NCBI GenBank assembly: GCA_014800945.1
Contig: JAAVFD010000034.1
Span: 1 to 64,000 of the forward strand
Direction of reading: 5' to 3'
DNA from: Barnesiella sp.
GTDB lineage: Bacteria > Bacteroidota > Bacteroidia > Bacteroidales > Muribaculaceae
Length of the DNA stretch: 64,000 bases
Shown here: one piece after another, positions 53,226 through 62,106 of the stretch
Layout: the number at the start of each line of letters is the position of its first letter
Position numbering within the stretch: position 1 is the first letter of the stretch
The notes under the pieces: model-generated
What the model saw: only the letters and a program-made list of their open reading frames with translations
What the model was told of the DNA's origin: nothing
Databases searched by the model: none
Position numbers and translations under genes: made by a program

Positions 53226-54113
53226 ATGATAGAGGATTTTCTGACATATCTTAAATGCGAGCGCAATGCATCAGTCAACACTGTGGCGGCTTATAAACGC
53301 GATTTGGATCAGTGGCGCGACTTTGTGGCTCCGGATGGCAAGCAGTTTTTGCCCGAGAAACTTAGTTCGGGTGACTTGCGCCGCTGGGTGCTGAGTATCG
53401 CCCGGGGTGGAGCCGGTCAAAGCACCGTCCGTCGGAAAGTTCAGACTCTCAGAGCGTTTTATCATTACCTTATGCGCATGGGGCTTATTGGCGAGAATCC
53501 GGCTGCCGACCTTACACTGCCTAAGCTGCCTAAGCCTCTGCCGGTGATAGTGCGCCAGGAGGAAACCAACGCGGTGATTGATTCTGAAATAGATGAGGAT
53601 GATTTTGAAGCTGTGAGAAACCGCCTGATTCTCAATATGCTCTACTCAACCGGTATCCGTTGCTCCGAGCTTATCGGGCTGAGAGATGCCGCTGTTAACA
53701 CTTTGAGCGGTGAACTTAAAGTGCTTGGTAAGCGTAATAAAGAAAGAATAATACCTTTTGGTTCAGAACTGGCTATGATGATTGACAGCTACAGAGATTT
53801 GAGAAGTAAGACTGTGCCGGGAACCGCCGATGAGTTTTTCGTGCGCCCGTCAGGTGAGCCGCTTTATCGCAAGCTGGTGTATAATATTGTGCACCAGGCT
53901 CTGTCAGAGCAGGCTCACGCTTCAAGACTCAGCCCTCATGTGATGCGTCATTCATTCGCCACCGATATGCTCAACAATGGTGCTGACCTCAATGCAGTGC
54001 AGCAGCTGTTAGGGCATTCATCTCTCGCTACCACGCAGATATACACTCATATATCATATAGAGAACTACAACAGAATTACCAACAGGCACACCCTCGTGC
54101 CACTAAAAAATGA
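53226..54113 (+). CDS. xerC: Tyrosine recombinase XerC/XerD
   Basis: 295 residues from the ATG at 53226; a TTG extension upstream is unlikely. An N-terminal SAM-like core-binding domain (about 1-90) is followed by the catalytic domain with Arg in YSTGIRCSELIGL, Lys in LGKRNKERIIPF, HVMRHSFAT (His-x-x-Arg), LGHSSLATTQIYTHI (His and nucleophile Tyr). All active residues are present. It resolves chromosome dimers at dif with a partner. Coupling to hpf (4-base overlap) is typical of the Bacteroidetes chromosomal xerC rather than an element integrase. Confidence 0.93.
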   Translation: MIEDFLTYLKCERNASVNTVAAYKRDLDQWRDFVAPDGKQFLPEKLSSGDLRRWVLSIARGGAGQSTVRRKVQTLRAFYHYLMRMGLIGENPAADLTLPKLPKPLPVIVRQEETNAVIDSEIDEDDFEAVRNRLILNMLYSTGIRCSELIGLRDAAVNTLSGELKVLGKRNKERIIPFGSELAMMIDSYRDLRSKTVPGTADEFFVRPSGEPLYRKLVYNIVHQALSEQAHASRLSPHVMRHSFATDMLNNGADLNAVQQLLGHSSLATTQIYTHISYRELQQNYQQAHPRATKK

Positions 54114-54412
54114 ACACCATGGAAGTTAGAATTCAAGCAATCCATTTCGACATCGCCGAAAAGCTTACAGAGTTTATAAACAAAAAAGTGGAGCGCATTC
54201 AGCGCCATTTCCCGGACATCACCTCTGCTGACGTGATACTTAAAGTAGTTAAGCCTGAAACAGCCATGAATAAGGAGGCTGTTGTTGAGTTTACAGTGCC
54301 GCAGCAGGACAAAATGGTGGCAACAAAAACAGCCGATTCTTTTGAGGAAGCAATTGATTTGTGTCTGGAAGCAGTTGAGCGTCAGCTTGAAAAGAAGAAA
54401 GCAAAAAAATAA
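54110..54412 (+). CDS. hpf: Ribosome hibernation-promoting factor (short HPF/RaiA)
   Basis: 100 residues. EVRIQAIHFDIAEKLTEFINKKVERIQRHFPDI and the ADSFEEAIDLCLEAVERQLEKKKAKK end fit the beta-alpha-beta HPF fold. It lacks the C-terminal dimerisation domain, so it is the short form. It binds the decoding site of idle ribosomes. A second ATG at 54119 would remove three residues. It overlaps xerC by 4 bases and is followed by a hairpin terminator. Confidence 0.95.
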   Translation: MNTMEVRIQAIHFDIAEKLTEFINKKVERIQRHFPDITSADVILKVVKPETAMNKEAVVEFTVPQQDKMVATKTADSFEEAIDLCLEAVERQLEKKKAKK

Positions 54413-54438
54413 AAACCGCAACTTGCGGCTGATACCTT

Positions 54439-54476
54439 AAGAGGGTGCATCAACTGAAATTTTGATGCACCCTCTT
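54439..54476. terminator. 15-bp-stem terminator between hpf and the AAA gene
   Basis: AAGAGGGTGCATCAA and TTGATGCACCCTCTT form a perfect 15-pair stem with an 8-base loop. T-richness after the stem is weak, so it may act as a bidirectional hairpin between convergent genes. Confidence 0.8.
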
Positions 54477-54501
54477 GATTATTATCTTATCTTCTCAGCC
54501 G

Positions 54502-55656
54502 TCAAGGAATTTCTGTGTAGTTGATAATTTTCACCGGTAAGTCCGGCATACTTTCTCCACCATATATCACGTACTTATCTTTAACCAATTCAGGATACTC
54601 TTTTTCAAATTTTTCTATGCCTTTGGTGAAATCAGTGTGGAATGTCTCTGCCGACTTTATTTCAATGCAATCATATCCCGCTCCCTTCTTAATCAGAAGG
54701 TCAACTTCATTGCCGTTTGAATCCCGATAAAAATACATTCCACCGCTTTTCCCTCTGTTATACTCACCCTTAAGGTATTGAGTCACTACATAATTTTCAA
54801 ACAAATGTCCGCGCATCTTATCATGATTCATTACTGCGGGAGAGTCTATTTCAAGCAGATAAGCAGCTAATCCGCAATCTGTAAAATAAAGTTTGGGGCT
54901 TTTTGTAAGTCGCTTGCGAGTATTTGTATAAAAAGGTGGCAGAAGATAAACCAGATATGATGCCTGAAGAACAGAAAGCCATGAACTGACAGTATTTGCC
55001 GCAATACCGAGTTCATTTGAAAGTTCTGAAGCATTGAAAATACTTCCTATGCGGGCTGCACAAAGTCGAAGAAAACGCTGGAATTTATCCAGATCTTTGA
55101 TATTCAGCAAGTCTCTGACATCACGCTCTATGTAAGTCTTAACATAGTTGGGGTACAGTAATTTTGGAATATTCTTTCCGCTCCATATAGCCGGATAAAA
55201 ACCATTATAGAGTATTGAGTCAATGTCTTTATCTAAGTTGATATCTTCAATCTCCCTCATTGATAATGGTAACAATTCAAATACAGCGGTTCTCCCTGCT
55301 AATGACTGGGTCACATTTTTTAATAGCGCAAATTGTGAACTGCCGGTGAGATAATACCTCCTGTCGGGATATTCATCCACTATCCCTTGGATATATGACA
55401 GCAATTCAGGAGCACGTTGTACCTCATCTATTATTACCCCTTTATCAAATCTTTTAAGAAATGCCTTTGGGTCTGTCAACGCTATTTCCCTGGTATCCAA
55501 TTCTTCCATTGAAGTGTAGGGCACATTTTTGAACAGATGACGTAAGAGTGTTGATTTACCCGACTGCCTCGGTCCTGTCAAAGTTATAACAGGAAAATAC
55601 ATCGAAGCTTCTATAATCGCTGCTGATAAATCTCTTTTAATGAATTGGATAGCCAT
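54502..55656 (-). CDS. DUF4143 AAA ATPase
   Basis: 384 residues. Walker A TLTGPRQSGKSTLLRHLF, Walker B GVIIDEVQRAPELLSYI, sensor YYLTGSSQFALL, then the DUF4143 domain with a winged helix and a PD-(D/E)XK-like end (GNEVDLLIKKGAGYDCIEIKSAE). Such ATPases are abundant and mobile in Bacteroidetes; substrate unknown. Single gene, minus strand, convergent with hpf. Confidence 0.93.
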   Translation of the reverse strand: MAIQFIKRDLSAAIIEASMYFPVITLTGPRQSGKSTLLRHLFKNVPYTSMEELDTREIALTDPKAFLKRFDKGVIIDEVQRAPELLSYIQGIVDEYPDRRYYLTGSSQFALLKNVTQSLAGRTAVFELLPLSMREIEDINLDKDIDSILYNGFYPAIWSGKNIPKLLYPNYVKTYIERDVRDLLNIKDLDKFQRFLRLCAARIGSIFNASELSNELGIAANTVSSWLSVLQASYLVYLLPPFYTNTRKRLTKSPKLYFTDCGLAAYLLEIDSPAVMNHDKMRGHLFENYVVTQYLKGEYNRGKSGGMYFYRDSNGNEVDLLIKKGAGYDCIEIKSAETFHTDFTKGIEKFEKEYPELVKDKYVIYGGESMPDLPVKIINYTEIP

Positions 55657-55739
55657 AAATTATGTATATTTTATGCAAATTCTCAGTGTCACTGCGAATT
55701 TACATAAATTCTACTTAACGTCCAAATAATCAGGGATTT

Positions 55740-56747
55740 TTACGCCTGTGTTTCGGCTTCGGTGCCTACTTCCGCACTTGTAAGCGAGCCGGCATCAGCA
55801 GAAGTTTCCGTCAACTCCTTCTTACGCCTTTTCTTGCTCTTCACCTTTATCTGGTCGAAGCCTCTGCCGTACACACCGTTGACGTTTGACTGGGTGATGA
55901 ATGCATCCTCGTCAATGCTCTTGATGATTCGGTAGATTGACACCGCTTCTATGCGGCGGCACATTACAAGGAGCATCTTAACCTCCTGCCCTGAGTAGCA
56001 ACCCATGCCGTTAAAGGCTGTGCAGCCGCGATTTGCCTCTACATTGACAGCCTTGGCTATCTCTTTCCATTTCTTTGAGAAGATAGTGAACTGAACCGCC
56101 TGACGGTCGCTGTTGATAACCAGGTCGCACATATATCCGGTGAGCACCGTTACCAGAAGACCGTAAACAATCTCTCCGAGCGAATAGCTGAGCACAAAGT
56201 AAGCTGAGCCTACTATAAGGCAGTCGCATATCATCATTGTGCGTCCTATGGTCACATTGCTTACCTTGCTCACCATGGCGGCTACAATATCTGTTCCGCC
56301 GGAAGAGCCGTTGTGAATAAACACCGTGCCGATTCCCACACCCATTATTGATGAACCGAGAATAAGGTTGAGCAGATGGTCGTTGGGCAGAATGTTGAGA
56401 CTGCCGAACATCGGCTGGAAGAAATATATCATTGCCGACAGAACCGTCATGCCGAATAGAGTGCGTATAACAAAAGAGCGGGCTACTATTTTATAGGCAA
56501 TTGCAAGAAGAATGAAATTGACCGCATACATGGTTACACCCACCGGAATAGCCCAGGGAAAAGCCCCTCTTTCGGCAAGGCGCTGGGTAGCGAAATACAC
56601 TACTGAGCCAAGACCTGCCATGCCGCCCATAACCACCTTTTGCGGCAGGATGAATGCTGAAAATCCGAAAGCATATAGCGCAAGACCTATTACGATAAAG
56701 AGGTAGTCGCGCGCATCTACCATTAGTTTGTTGCGTTTATGTGGCAT
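55740..56747 (-). CDS. YitT family membrane protein
   Basis: 335 residues from the ATG at 56747 (an earlier in-frame ATG at 56828 lacks family support). Five or six transmembrane helices (LFIVIGLALYAFGFSAFILPQKVVMGGMAGLGSVVYF; MGVGIGTVFIHNGSSGGTDIVAAMV) are followed by the cytoplasmic DUF2179 domain (AVQFTIFSKKWKEIAKAVN, GCTAFNGMGCYSGQEVKMLLVMCRR). Likely a transporter or channel-like protein of unknown substrate. The C-terminal 40 residues are lysine-rich, then acidic. Confidence 0.9.
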   Translation of the reverse strand: MPHKRNKLMVDARDYLFIVIGLALYAFGFSAFILPQKVVMGGMAGLGSVVYFATQRLAERGAFPWAIPVGVTMYAVNFILLAIAYKIVARSFVIRTLFGMTVLSAMIYFFQPMFGSLNILPNDHLLNLILGSSIMGVGIGTVFIHNGSSGGTDIVAAMVSKVSNVTIGRTMMICDCLIVGSAYFVLSYSLGEIVYGLLVTVLTGYMCDLVINSDRQAVQFTIFSKKWKEIAKAVNVEANRGCTAFNGMGCYSGQEVKMLLVMCRRIEAVSIYRIIKSIDEDAFITQSNVNGVYGRGFDQIKVKSKKRRKKELTETSADAGSLTSAEVGTEAETQA

Positions 56748-56849
56748 AATGATATTATAAATTCTTATTCTGAAAAACGTTGACAAAATTAACACACGCC
56801 CGCATTGTTTCAAAAAAATATCCACCATTTTTTCTTAAGCCAGATGCTA

Positions 56850-56881
56850 TTTGCACAGGTGGAACTATAGTATTACTTTTG
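56850..56881 (+). promoter_or_regulatory. Promoter of the outer-membrane barrel gene
   Basis: TTTG 56850-56853, 20 bases, TACTTTTG 56874-56881, an exact match; ATG follows 20 bases later at 56901, so the leader is short (about 14 bases). Confidence 0.8.
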
Positions 56882-56900
56882 CGGTAAAGAACCAGCCTAT

Positions 56901-57653
56901 ATGAAAAAGTGTATTATCCGTTTTGCGGCAGTTATTCTTGCAGCCGCTGTGCCTGCAATAGCCTCAGCCCAGTTTATAAGCTATTCTCCGGCAAAGAAAT
57001 TTGTGGAGGTTGATGCACATATATTTGCCGGCACATCCGGGATTATTCAGAATTATGGTGGCAAATTTCCCTCACTCACCGAGGTGACGGCAGATAACGG
57101 TGCCGGAGTGGGCGGTGGTTTCGGTGCAGTGTTCGGGATCAGGCAATGGCTCGGATTTGGCACGGAGCTGAATCTGCTTTTCGGCAACAATAAGCTCAAT
57201 ATGGCTGTGAGCGATGCCGAATCAGTGTCGATGAGCACTATTTTTATTCGCAACCGCTACACTTATCTCAATATTCCGCTGTTCATTTCTTTCCGCTTCA
57301 ATATCCTGCCGGGACTGCGCTGGAACGTTGATGCCGGACTATATTACAGCTATGGTCTATCGGGTAGGCAGCATCAGACTATCTACCGATCTTATGTCAA
57401 TGACCTCGGGCAGCTCGTGCCGGTAACAGTTGATACCAAAACGGGATACTTTACCAATAGCGACACATTTATAAATTCCTATTACCGCGGTGACATAGGC
57501 GTGCATCTTGCAACCGCCATTCAGTTCGGCAAACACTTCTTTGTGGGTATGCGTTTTCAGGTTGGCATGAAAAATATTTCATACAACCACGGCATCGTGA
57601 ATCCGAATATTCACAGCCTCAACTTTATGGGGTGCCTGGGCTACAAGCTCTAA
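56901..57653 (+). CDS. Outer-membrane beta-barrel (PorT-like) protein
   Basis: 250 residues with a signal peptide (cleavage ASA-QF). The mature part alternates hydrophobic and polar residues in strands (VGGGFGAVFGIRQWLGFGTELNLLFG; YLNIPLFISFRFNIL; WNVDAGLYYSYGLSG) and ends in an aromatic residue-Lys-Leu (LGYKL), fitting an eight-strand-class outer-membrane barrel. Ligand unknown. Convergent with serB, only 4 bases apart. Confidence 0.85.
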   Translation: MKKCIIRFAAVILAAAVPAIASAQFISYSPAKKFVEVDAHIFAGTSGIIQNYGGKFPSLTEVTADNGAGVGGGFGAVFGIRQWLGFGTELNLLFGNNKLNMAVSDAESVSMSTIFIRNRYTYLNIPLFISFRFNILPGLRWNVDAGLYYSYGLSGRQHQTIYRSYVNDLGQLVPVTVDTKTGYFTNSDTFINSYYRGDIGVHLATAIQFGKHFFVGMRFQVGMKNISYNHGIVNPNIHSLNFMGCLGYKL

Positions 57654-57657
57654 GTTT

Positions 57658-58896
57658 TCAGGCAGGGTCGGAAATCTGGGTGTCCTTGAAGCCTATAAAG
57701 TAGAGAATACCGTCAAGTCCGATGGTTGACAATGCCTGGTCGGCTGTGGCTTTTACCTTAGGTTTGGCATGGAATGCAATGCCGAGTCCGGCTGTTGCAA
57801 GCATCGGCAGATCGTTGGCTCCGTCACCAACAGCTATTGTCTGCTGAATGTTGACATTCTCCACTTGGGCAAGGAGTTTTAGAAGCTCAGCCTTGCGGCG
57901 TCCGTCAACAATATCACCCACATAATTGCCGGTGAGTTTTCCGTCAACAATCTCGAGCTCGTTGGCATACACATAGTCAAACCCGAATTTCTGTTTCAGG
58001 TAATTGCCGAAGTAGGTAAATCCGCCGGACAGAATTGCGGTTTTGTAGCCGGTGCGCTTTAGTGCAGCCATCATGCGGTCAACTCCCTCGGTTATGGGCA
58101 GATTTTCTGCTATTTCTTTCATCACGCTCTCATCAAGCCCTTTGAGAAGCGCCACACGCTGCTTGAAACTCTCGCGAAAATCTATCTCACCGCGCATCGC
58201 TCTCTCGGTTATCTCGCGCACCTTGTCGCCAACTCCCGCGCGGTCGGCAAGTTCATCAATAACCTCTGTGCCGATGAGGGTTGAATCCATGTCGAAGCAC
58301 ACAAGCCTGCGGCTGCGGCGGTACATGGAATCCTCCTGAAGCGATATGTCAACCTGCTGCTCCGAAGCTATCTGCATGAACCGCTGCTGCATTGCTGTCT
58401 GGTCTTTAAGGAAACCGCGCACACTCACTTGCACGCACGATTTTGTAAGCGGATCATCCTCGTGCAGCGGAATTCGTCCGGTGAGTCGCTTGATACCGTC
58501 AATATTCATACCCTGCTCGGCTACTTCGCGGCTCACCTCAGCTATAGCTTTGGCGGTCAGTCTCCTGCCGAGAATGGTTATAATCCAACGGTCCTTACCC
58601 TGCATCTCCACCCACTGTGTGTAGTCAGACTCTTTTACAGGGCTGAAACGTATATTCACTCCAAGCTCGTATGACTCGAAAAGAAGGTCTTTCATAAGGT
58701 CGCCACTCTTGGAACTATCTGTTTTAATGAGTATGCCGAGAGCGAGAGTGTGATGTATATCCGCCTGTCCGATGTCAAGAATTGTCGCGCTGTATTTAGC
58801 AAGTATCTCAGACAAGGCGGCTGTCACTCCGGGACGGTCATTGCCGGTTATATTGAGCAATATGAGTTCAAATTTCTCAGCATTCTTATTTTTCAT
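57658..58896 (-). CDS. serB: Phosphoserine phosphatase with N-terminal ACT domains
   Basis: 412 residues. Two ACT-like domains (about 8-85 and 95-175; LILLNITGNDRPGVTAALSEIL, WIITILGRRLTAKAIAEVS) precede a HAD phosphatase domain with CFDMDSTLIGTEVIDELADRAG, ILSGGFTYF and AVGDGANDLPMLATAGLGIAFHAKPKV. It releases serine from phosphoserine in the cytosol; the ACT domains probably sense amino acids. It sits 7 bases downstream of the kinase-like gene. Confidence 0.96.
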   Translation of the reverse strand: MKNKNAEKFELILLNITGNDRPGVTAALSEILAKYSATILDIGQADIHHTLALGILIKTDSSKSGDLMKDLLFESYELGVNIRFSPVKESDYTQWVEMQGKDRWIITILGRRLTAKAIAEVSREVAEQGMNIDGIKRLTGRIPLHEDDPLTKSCVQVSVRGFLKDQTAMQQRFMQIASEQQVDISLQEDSMYRRSRRLVCFDMDSTLIGTEVIDELADRAGVGDKVREITERAMRGEIDFRESFKQRVALLKGLDESVMKEIAENLPITEGVDRMMAALKRTGYKTAILSGGFTYFGNYLKQKFGFDYVYANELEIVDGKLTGNYVGDIVDGRRKAELLKLLAQVENVNIQQTIAVGDGANDLPMLATAGLGIAFHAKPKVKATADQALSTIGLDGILYFIGFKDTQISDPA

Positions 58897-58903
58897 GGTG
58901 GTG

Positions 58904-59749
58904 TTATTTTGTTCTGTGATAGTTGATTAATCCTTCTTCGGGTGACTTGGCTATACTTTTTACCTCAACTCCGCATCTGGTGCATGCCTCACGCAGTTGA
59001 GATTCAAAACCATGTGCCACCGAGCCTACAAATCCGGCAGGAAGCCCGGTGGCTTGCGGCAGCGGCTTGATGTTACGTTCAATAAAAGCAACGAACCTGC
59101 CGGTAATTAGTGCGCTTACCTGTGAATCTGATATGTTACGCTTTGCCCACAGAGCAAAAGAGGCAAGAAAGCGATTCGGCTCCGGACAGCGGTACACTCT
59201 GTCTATAATATATCCTTGGGTCAGAGCATTGTCTTTCAGAAATTTTTCAGAGAGCTCACGGCTCCAGAGCCCTTTAAGGGCTGAATTGACAATAGCCTTT
59301 CCGAGGTCGGCTCCGCTGCCCTCGTCACCGAGAATAAAGCCGAGCGGCGGCGTAGATGCCACGATGCCTTGAGCCGGACTATAAACGGCACAATTCGAGC
59401 CGGTTCCGAGAATTGCCGCCACTCCCGGGCTATTGCCGCACACAGCTCTTGCTGCTCCAAGCATATCCGATCCGGCAAAGGTCCGCGCCGATTGCCAAAC
59501 TGCCTCAAGAGCCCTGCATATTGCATCAGCCTCTCGTGCGCTCCGGCATCCCGCTGCATAAAACCATATTTCGCTGACCGGTGCCCCGGTAATCTGCGCA
59601 GGCATCCTCTCTGTCACGGCTGACATTATAGCATCCTCACTCAGCAGCGCGGGATTCATGCCCGGCGACTCAAACCGCTCAATTTTGCCATTATCGTCAA
59701 GTGCAATCCAAAGAGCCTTGGTGCTTCCGCTGTCAACAATCAGTTTCAT
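58904..59749 (-). CDS. BadF/BadG-type sugar kinase, probable N-acetylglucosamine kinase
   Basis: 281 residues from the ATG at 59749; the upstream extension lies in non-conserved sequence. Phosphate-binding VDSGSTKALWIALDD (first ATPase loop) and ILGTGSNCAVY (second), then GDEGSGADLGKAIV and a final GSVAHGFESQL, fit the BadF/BadG hexokinase-like group that includes N-acetylglucosamine kinases. This could supply the phosphorylation step needed after the sialic-acid epimerase. A TATATTTG -7 box ends 5 bases before the ATG, so the transcript may be nearly leaderless. Confidence 0.82.
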   Translation of the reverse strand: MKLIVDSGSTKALWIALDDNGKIERFESPGMNPALLSEDAIMSAVTERMPAQITGAPVSEIWFYAAGCRSAREADAICRALEAVWQSARTFAGSDMLGAARAVCGNSPGVAAILGTGSNCAVYSPAQGIVASTPPLGFILGDEGSGADLGKAIVNSALKGLWSRELSEKFLKDNALTQGYIIDRVYRCPEPNRFLASFALWAKRNISDSQVSALITGRFVAFIERNIKPLPQATGLPAGFVGSVAHGFESQLREACTRCGVEVKSIAKSPEEGLINYHRTK

Positions 59750-60396
59750 ACCGCAAATATAAATAAAATGCGGATTTCTCATGAATTCCACACCAATGTT
59801 TCTATGCAAAGACTTTTTATAGGACAAATACAGTGACTGCTGTATCTTCCGTGTAGGCGCAATTGTGAAGTATTCTTTTGATGTTCTCGGATTATCAGTG
59901 ACTATATGCAAACTTTAACGCATAATTTGTATGTTACCAAGAATCCTTTTATTTGCTTTTATCAGCATTATAACTTTTGAACTCGTAAATTTTCAGAGTC
60001 CAAAACTATTGTATTCCAATTTTTTCGTGTATTTTTGTTGTAGGATTGACTATGTTCAGTCCAAGACATTTTGGAAAAATATGAAGCGTTATGCTTATCT
60101 TGTAGATGAAAACGTAGGAAATTTTCATTAAAGTACTAAGATAGCATAGTGGTTCTCACGTATATGCGTGGGCTACTATTGTTACATCTGTACTTGTGGT
60201 TTCCTATGACCTTCACTTAAGACGAGGTATAGTTGGCTCACGTTTCTTAATATCATAAATCTTCCATTGAGTCAATGGGGAAAACTACCAATAATCTGCT
60301 TACGTATACTTTTATATCAAATTTTCTATCGGCACATACAGCATTTACGCTGTATCTGTATCTTAATCATGTACAATAATAATTTAAACCATAATA
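59750..60396. other. AT-rich stretch without an evident gene
   Basis: A 66-codon open frame (59931-60131, plus) shows no signal peptide, motif or upstream promoter and is probably chance. A short direct repeat lies at 59780-59796. I see nothing else supportable. Confidence 0.6.
59780..59796. repeat. 17-bp direct repeat, left copy
   Basis: catgaattccacaccaa, repeated exactly at 61258-61274 in the same orientation, with further loose similarity (tctatgc) just after both. Confidence 0.75.
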
Positions 60397-60765
60397 ATGA
60401 AAAAACTTATCATTCCCTTCCTTTTCATCGCATGTCTTATTTTGACAGCCTGTAATCACGATGATGAACCCATCATGGATTATTATGTGAGATACACAGC
60501 TATAGCAAAGCCAAATGCTGTTATTAGCATGTCATTCTCAAATGAGTCCGGTAAGTCTAAATTCATTCAGACTTCAATGCCGGATGGAAAATTCCAATAC
60601 AGTGTTGGCCCCGTAAATAAAGGTTTTAAGGCAAGTCTGGTAGTAAGTTATGATGGTGGTGGGCCTGTTGAATTTCTCAGTATAGAGGTTGCCAAAGGAT
60701 CCGAGCCATTCGTGTTAAAAAGATCAGGCACTAATTACTTCGATTTGGAGTACATAATTGAATAA
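60397..60765 (+). CDS. Small lipoprotein, unknown
   Basis: 122 residues. Signal peptide with lipobox LTAC, then a domain of probable beta-sandwich character (MDYYVRYTAIAKPNAVISMSFSNESG, FKASLVVSYDGGGPVEFLSIEVAKG). No family match. It probably faces the periplasm or surface. A hairpin terminator lies about 100 bases downstream. Confidence 0.75.
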   Translation: MKKLIIPFLFIACLILTACNHDDEPIMDYYVRYTAIAKPNAVISMSFSNESGKSKFIQTSMPDGKFQYSVGPVNKGFKASLVVSYDGGGPVEFLSIEVAKGSEPFVLKRSGTNYFDLEYIIE

Positions 60766-60864
60766 GGGATTAAATAAGGACTCGGCAGTAAGAACAATCA
60801 TGCCTATTAGGCTTCAAAAACTGAATTTCACCATTCGAAAGAAATACATCCCGCAACTATAAAT

Positions 60865-60895
60865 AACCTCGGCAGTTTTGTCGAGGTTTTCTTTT
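60865..60895 (+). terminator. Rho-independent terminator after the lipoprotein gene
   Basis: AACCTCG (60865-60871) pairs with CGAGGTT (60882-60888), followed by TTCTTTTT. Confidence 0.75.
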
Positions 60896-61364
60896 TCAAT
60901 AGGTTCTGCAAGATGAGTTTTTGTCGGACATTCGCATTGCTTTTGTCTGACCTACAAACACCCTTGCAAGGAGAAACCCCTCGACCCGATTTTATCGTTA
61001 CAGTTCAAGAGAGTTTTCTGTCTATTCTCATAATAATATTCAGAATAAATGTCATTTGTGACACTTTTTCGGAATGCAAGTTGGTCATAATTTTTTTCAG
61101 ACCAAATAATCGGGAATATTTTCACTTCACCTATCTCAAAAGCCTATTCAGCATACGAAATTGCATTATCTTATTGCCTTATCCTATCAGATTCTGTATC
61201 TTTCCTGTATTCGTTTATATAAATCTATGCTGTTTATCAGCATAGTACGGGCTTTTGCATGAATTCCACACCAACTCTTTTTCTCTATGCTTTCAGGCAT
61301 AATCCGGGAGATTGTTTATTTTTGCAATTATAAGCAAGTCATTAGTTTATACCATCCTCAGGTC
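60896..61364. other. AT-rich intergenic DNA with a weak promoter
   Basis: About 470 bases without a convincing gene. It contains the second 17-bp repeat (61258-61274). A TATTTTTG -7 box at 61317-61324 with a poor -33 (TTTC at 61291) probably serves the gene starting at 61365. A 110-codon open frame (60913-61245) has no supporting feature and is likely accidental. Confidence 0.5.
61258..61274. repeat. 17-bp direct repeat, right copy
   Basis: Exact copy of 59780-59796. The two frame about 1.46 kb of AT-rich DNA holding one small lipoprotein gene. Confidence 0.75.
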
Positions 61365-62018
61365 ATGAGATATAAGTCAGTTATAAAAGTTCTTCTTACA
61401 GCCGCTTGTTGCATACTGTCTCCGGCAATAAAGGCTGAGGACGAGACTCACCATAGGGTAGGGTTTAACGGTGCCTTAACCTCTTCCTATTCGTGGCAAC
61501 TTGAGTTTTCCTATCATTATATGTTTCACAAATGCGTAGGTGTGGGAGGTTCAGCCGGCACCTGGGCGGTTTACTTTGGGGAAGGATGGGCTTCGGGTAA
61601 CAACTGGAGCATAGACGATGATGATAATGAGCCATGGAATCTCTACTTGCGTCCTTCTGCTCTATTGAAAACCCCGCCGTTCAATTACCGTGCTTGCTCA
61701 TGGTCATTGTTTGCCGAGCCCGGTTTGATGCTTAATATTCCCTATAGGCGTGTTTGCATTGAATCCACGCATCGCCTGCCTGCAATAGATTATGAATATG
61801 TAAGCACAGCAAAAGGGCAATGGCTGGCGGTGGACATACGTCTTGGTGTGAGCATCGATATGGGTCCATGCGGTATAAGTGCCGGATACCTGATGTCTAA
61901 TCTTGATGTATATAGCCAGCAACGGCATTTATCTTACAAAGGTGTTTCTTTTGATAAATTCTATCCGAAGAAATCTTTTATGCAAGGTGGTTACATTTCT
62001 TGCTCCTACACTTTCTGA
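61365..62018 (+). CDS. Secreted outer-membrane-barrel-like protein
   Basis: 217 residues from the ATG at 61365 (an ATG at 61287 lies upstream of the predicted transcript start). Signal peptide (ends near AIKAED). Alternating strands SYSWQLEFSYHYMFHKCVGVGGSAGTWAVYFG, LYLRPSALLKTP, SLFAEPGLMLNIP, LAVDIRLGVSIDMG and GYISCSYTF (C-terminal Phe) suggest a small beta barrel. Function unknown. Confidence 0.72.
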   Translation: MRYKSVIKVLLTAACCILSPAIKAEDETHHRVGFNGALTSSYSWQLEFSYHYMFHKCVGVGGSAGTWAVYFGEGWASGNNWSIDDDDNEPWNLYLRPSALLKTPPFNYRACSWSLFAEPGLMLNIPYRRVCIESTHRLPAIDYEYVSTAKGQWLAVDIRLGVSIDMGPCGISAGYLMSNLDVYSQQRHLSYKGVSFDKFYPKKSFMQGGYISCSYTF

Positions 62019-62065
62019 CGTGTGCATTACGAGCTATCGTAACCACTCTCTAAGCTACCTCTATA

Positions 62066-62106
62066 TAATTATATTTGCAAAAAATTATTTTTCGCAAATA
62101 TAATTA
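62066..62106. repeat. 41-bp palindrome at the 3' end of the AAA gene
   Basis: Arms TAATTATATTTGC(A)AAAAA and TTTTTCGCAAATATAATTA, nearly perfect. Overlaps the last codon of the gene. Same sequence, with about two changes, as 63495-63535. Confidence 0.85.

Noticed and set aside
53226-54113. Xer recombinase as integrase of a nearby island
   Set aside because: It is coupled to hpf in a housekeeping context with all chromosomal Xer features, and no island lies next to it.
60913-61245. 110-codon plus-strand frame between the lipoprotein and barrel genes
   Set aside because: No signal peptide consistent with neighbours, no recognised motif, and it lies in AT-rich DNA after a terminator.
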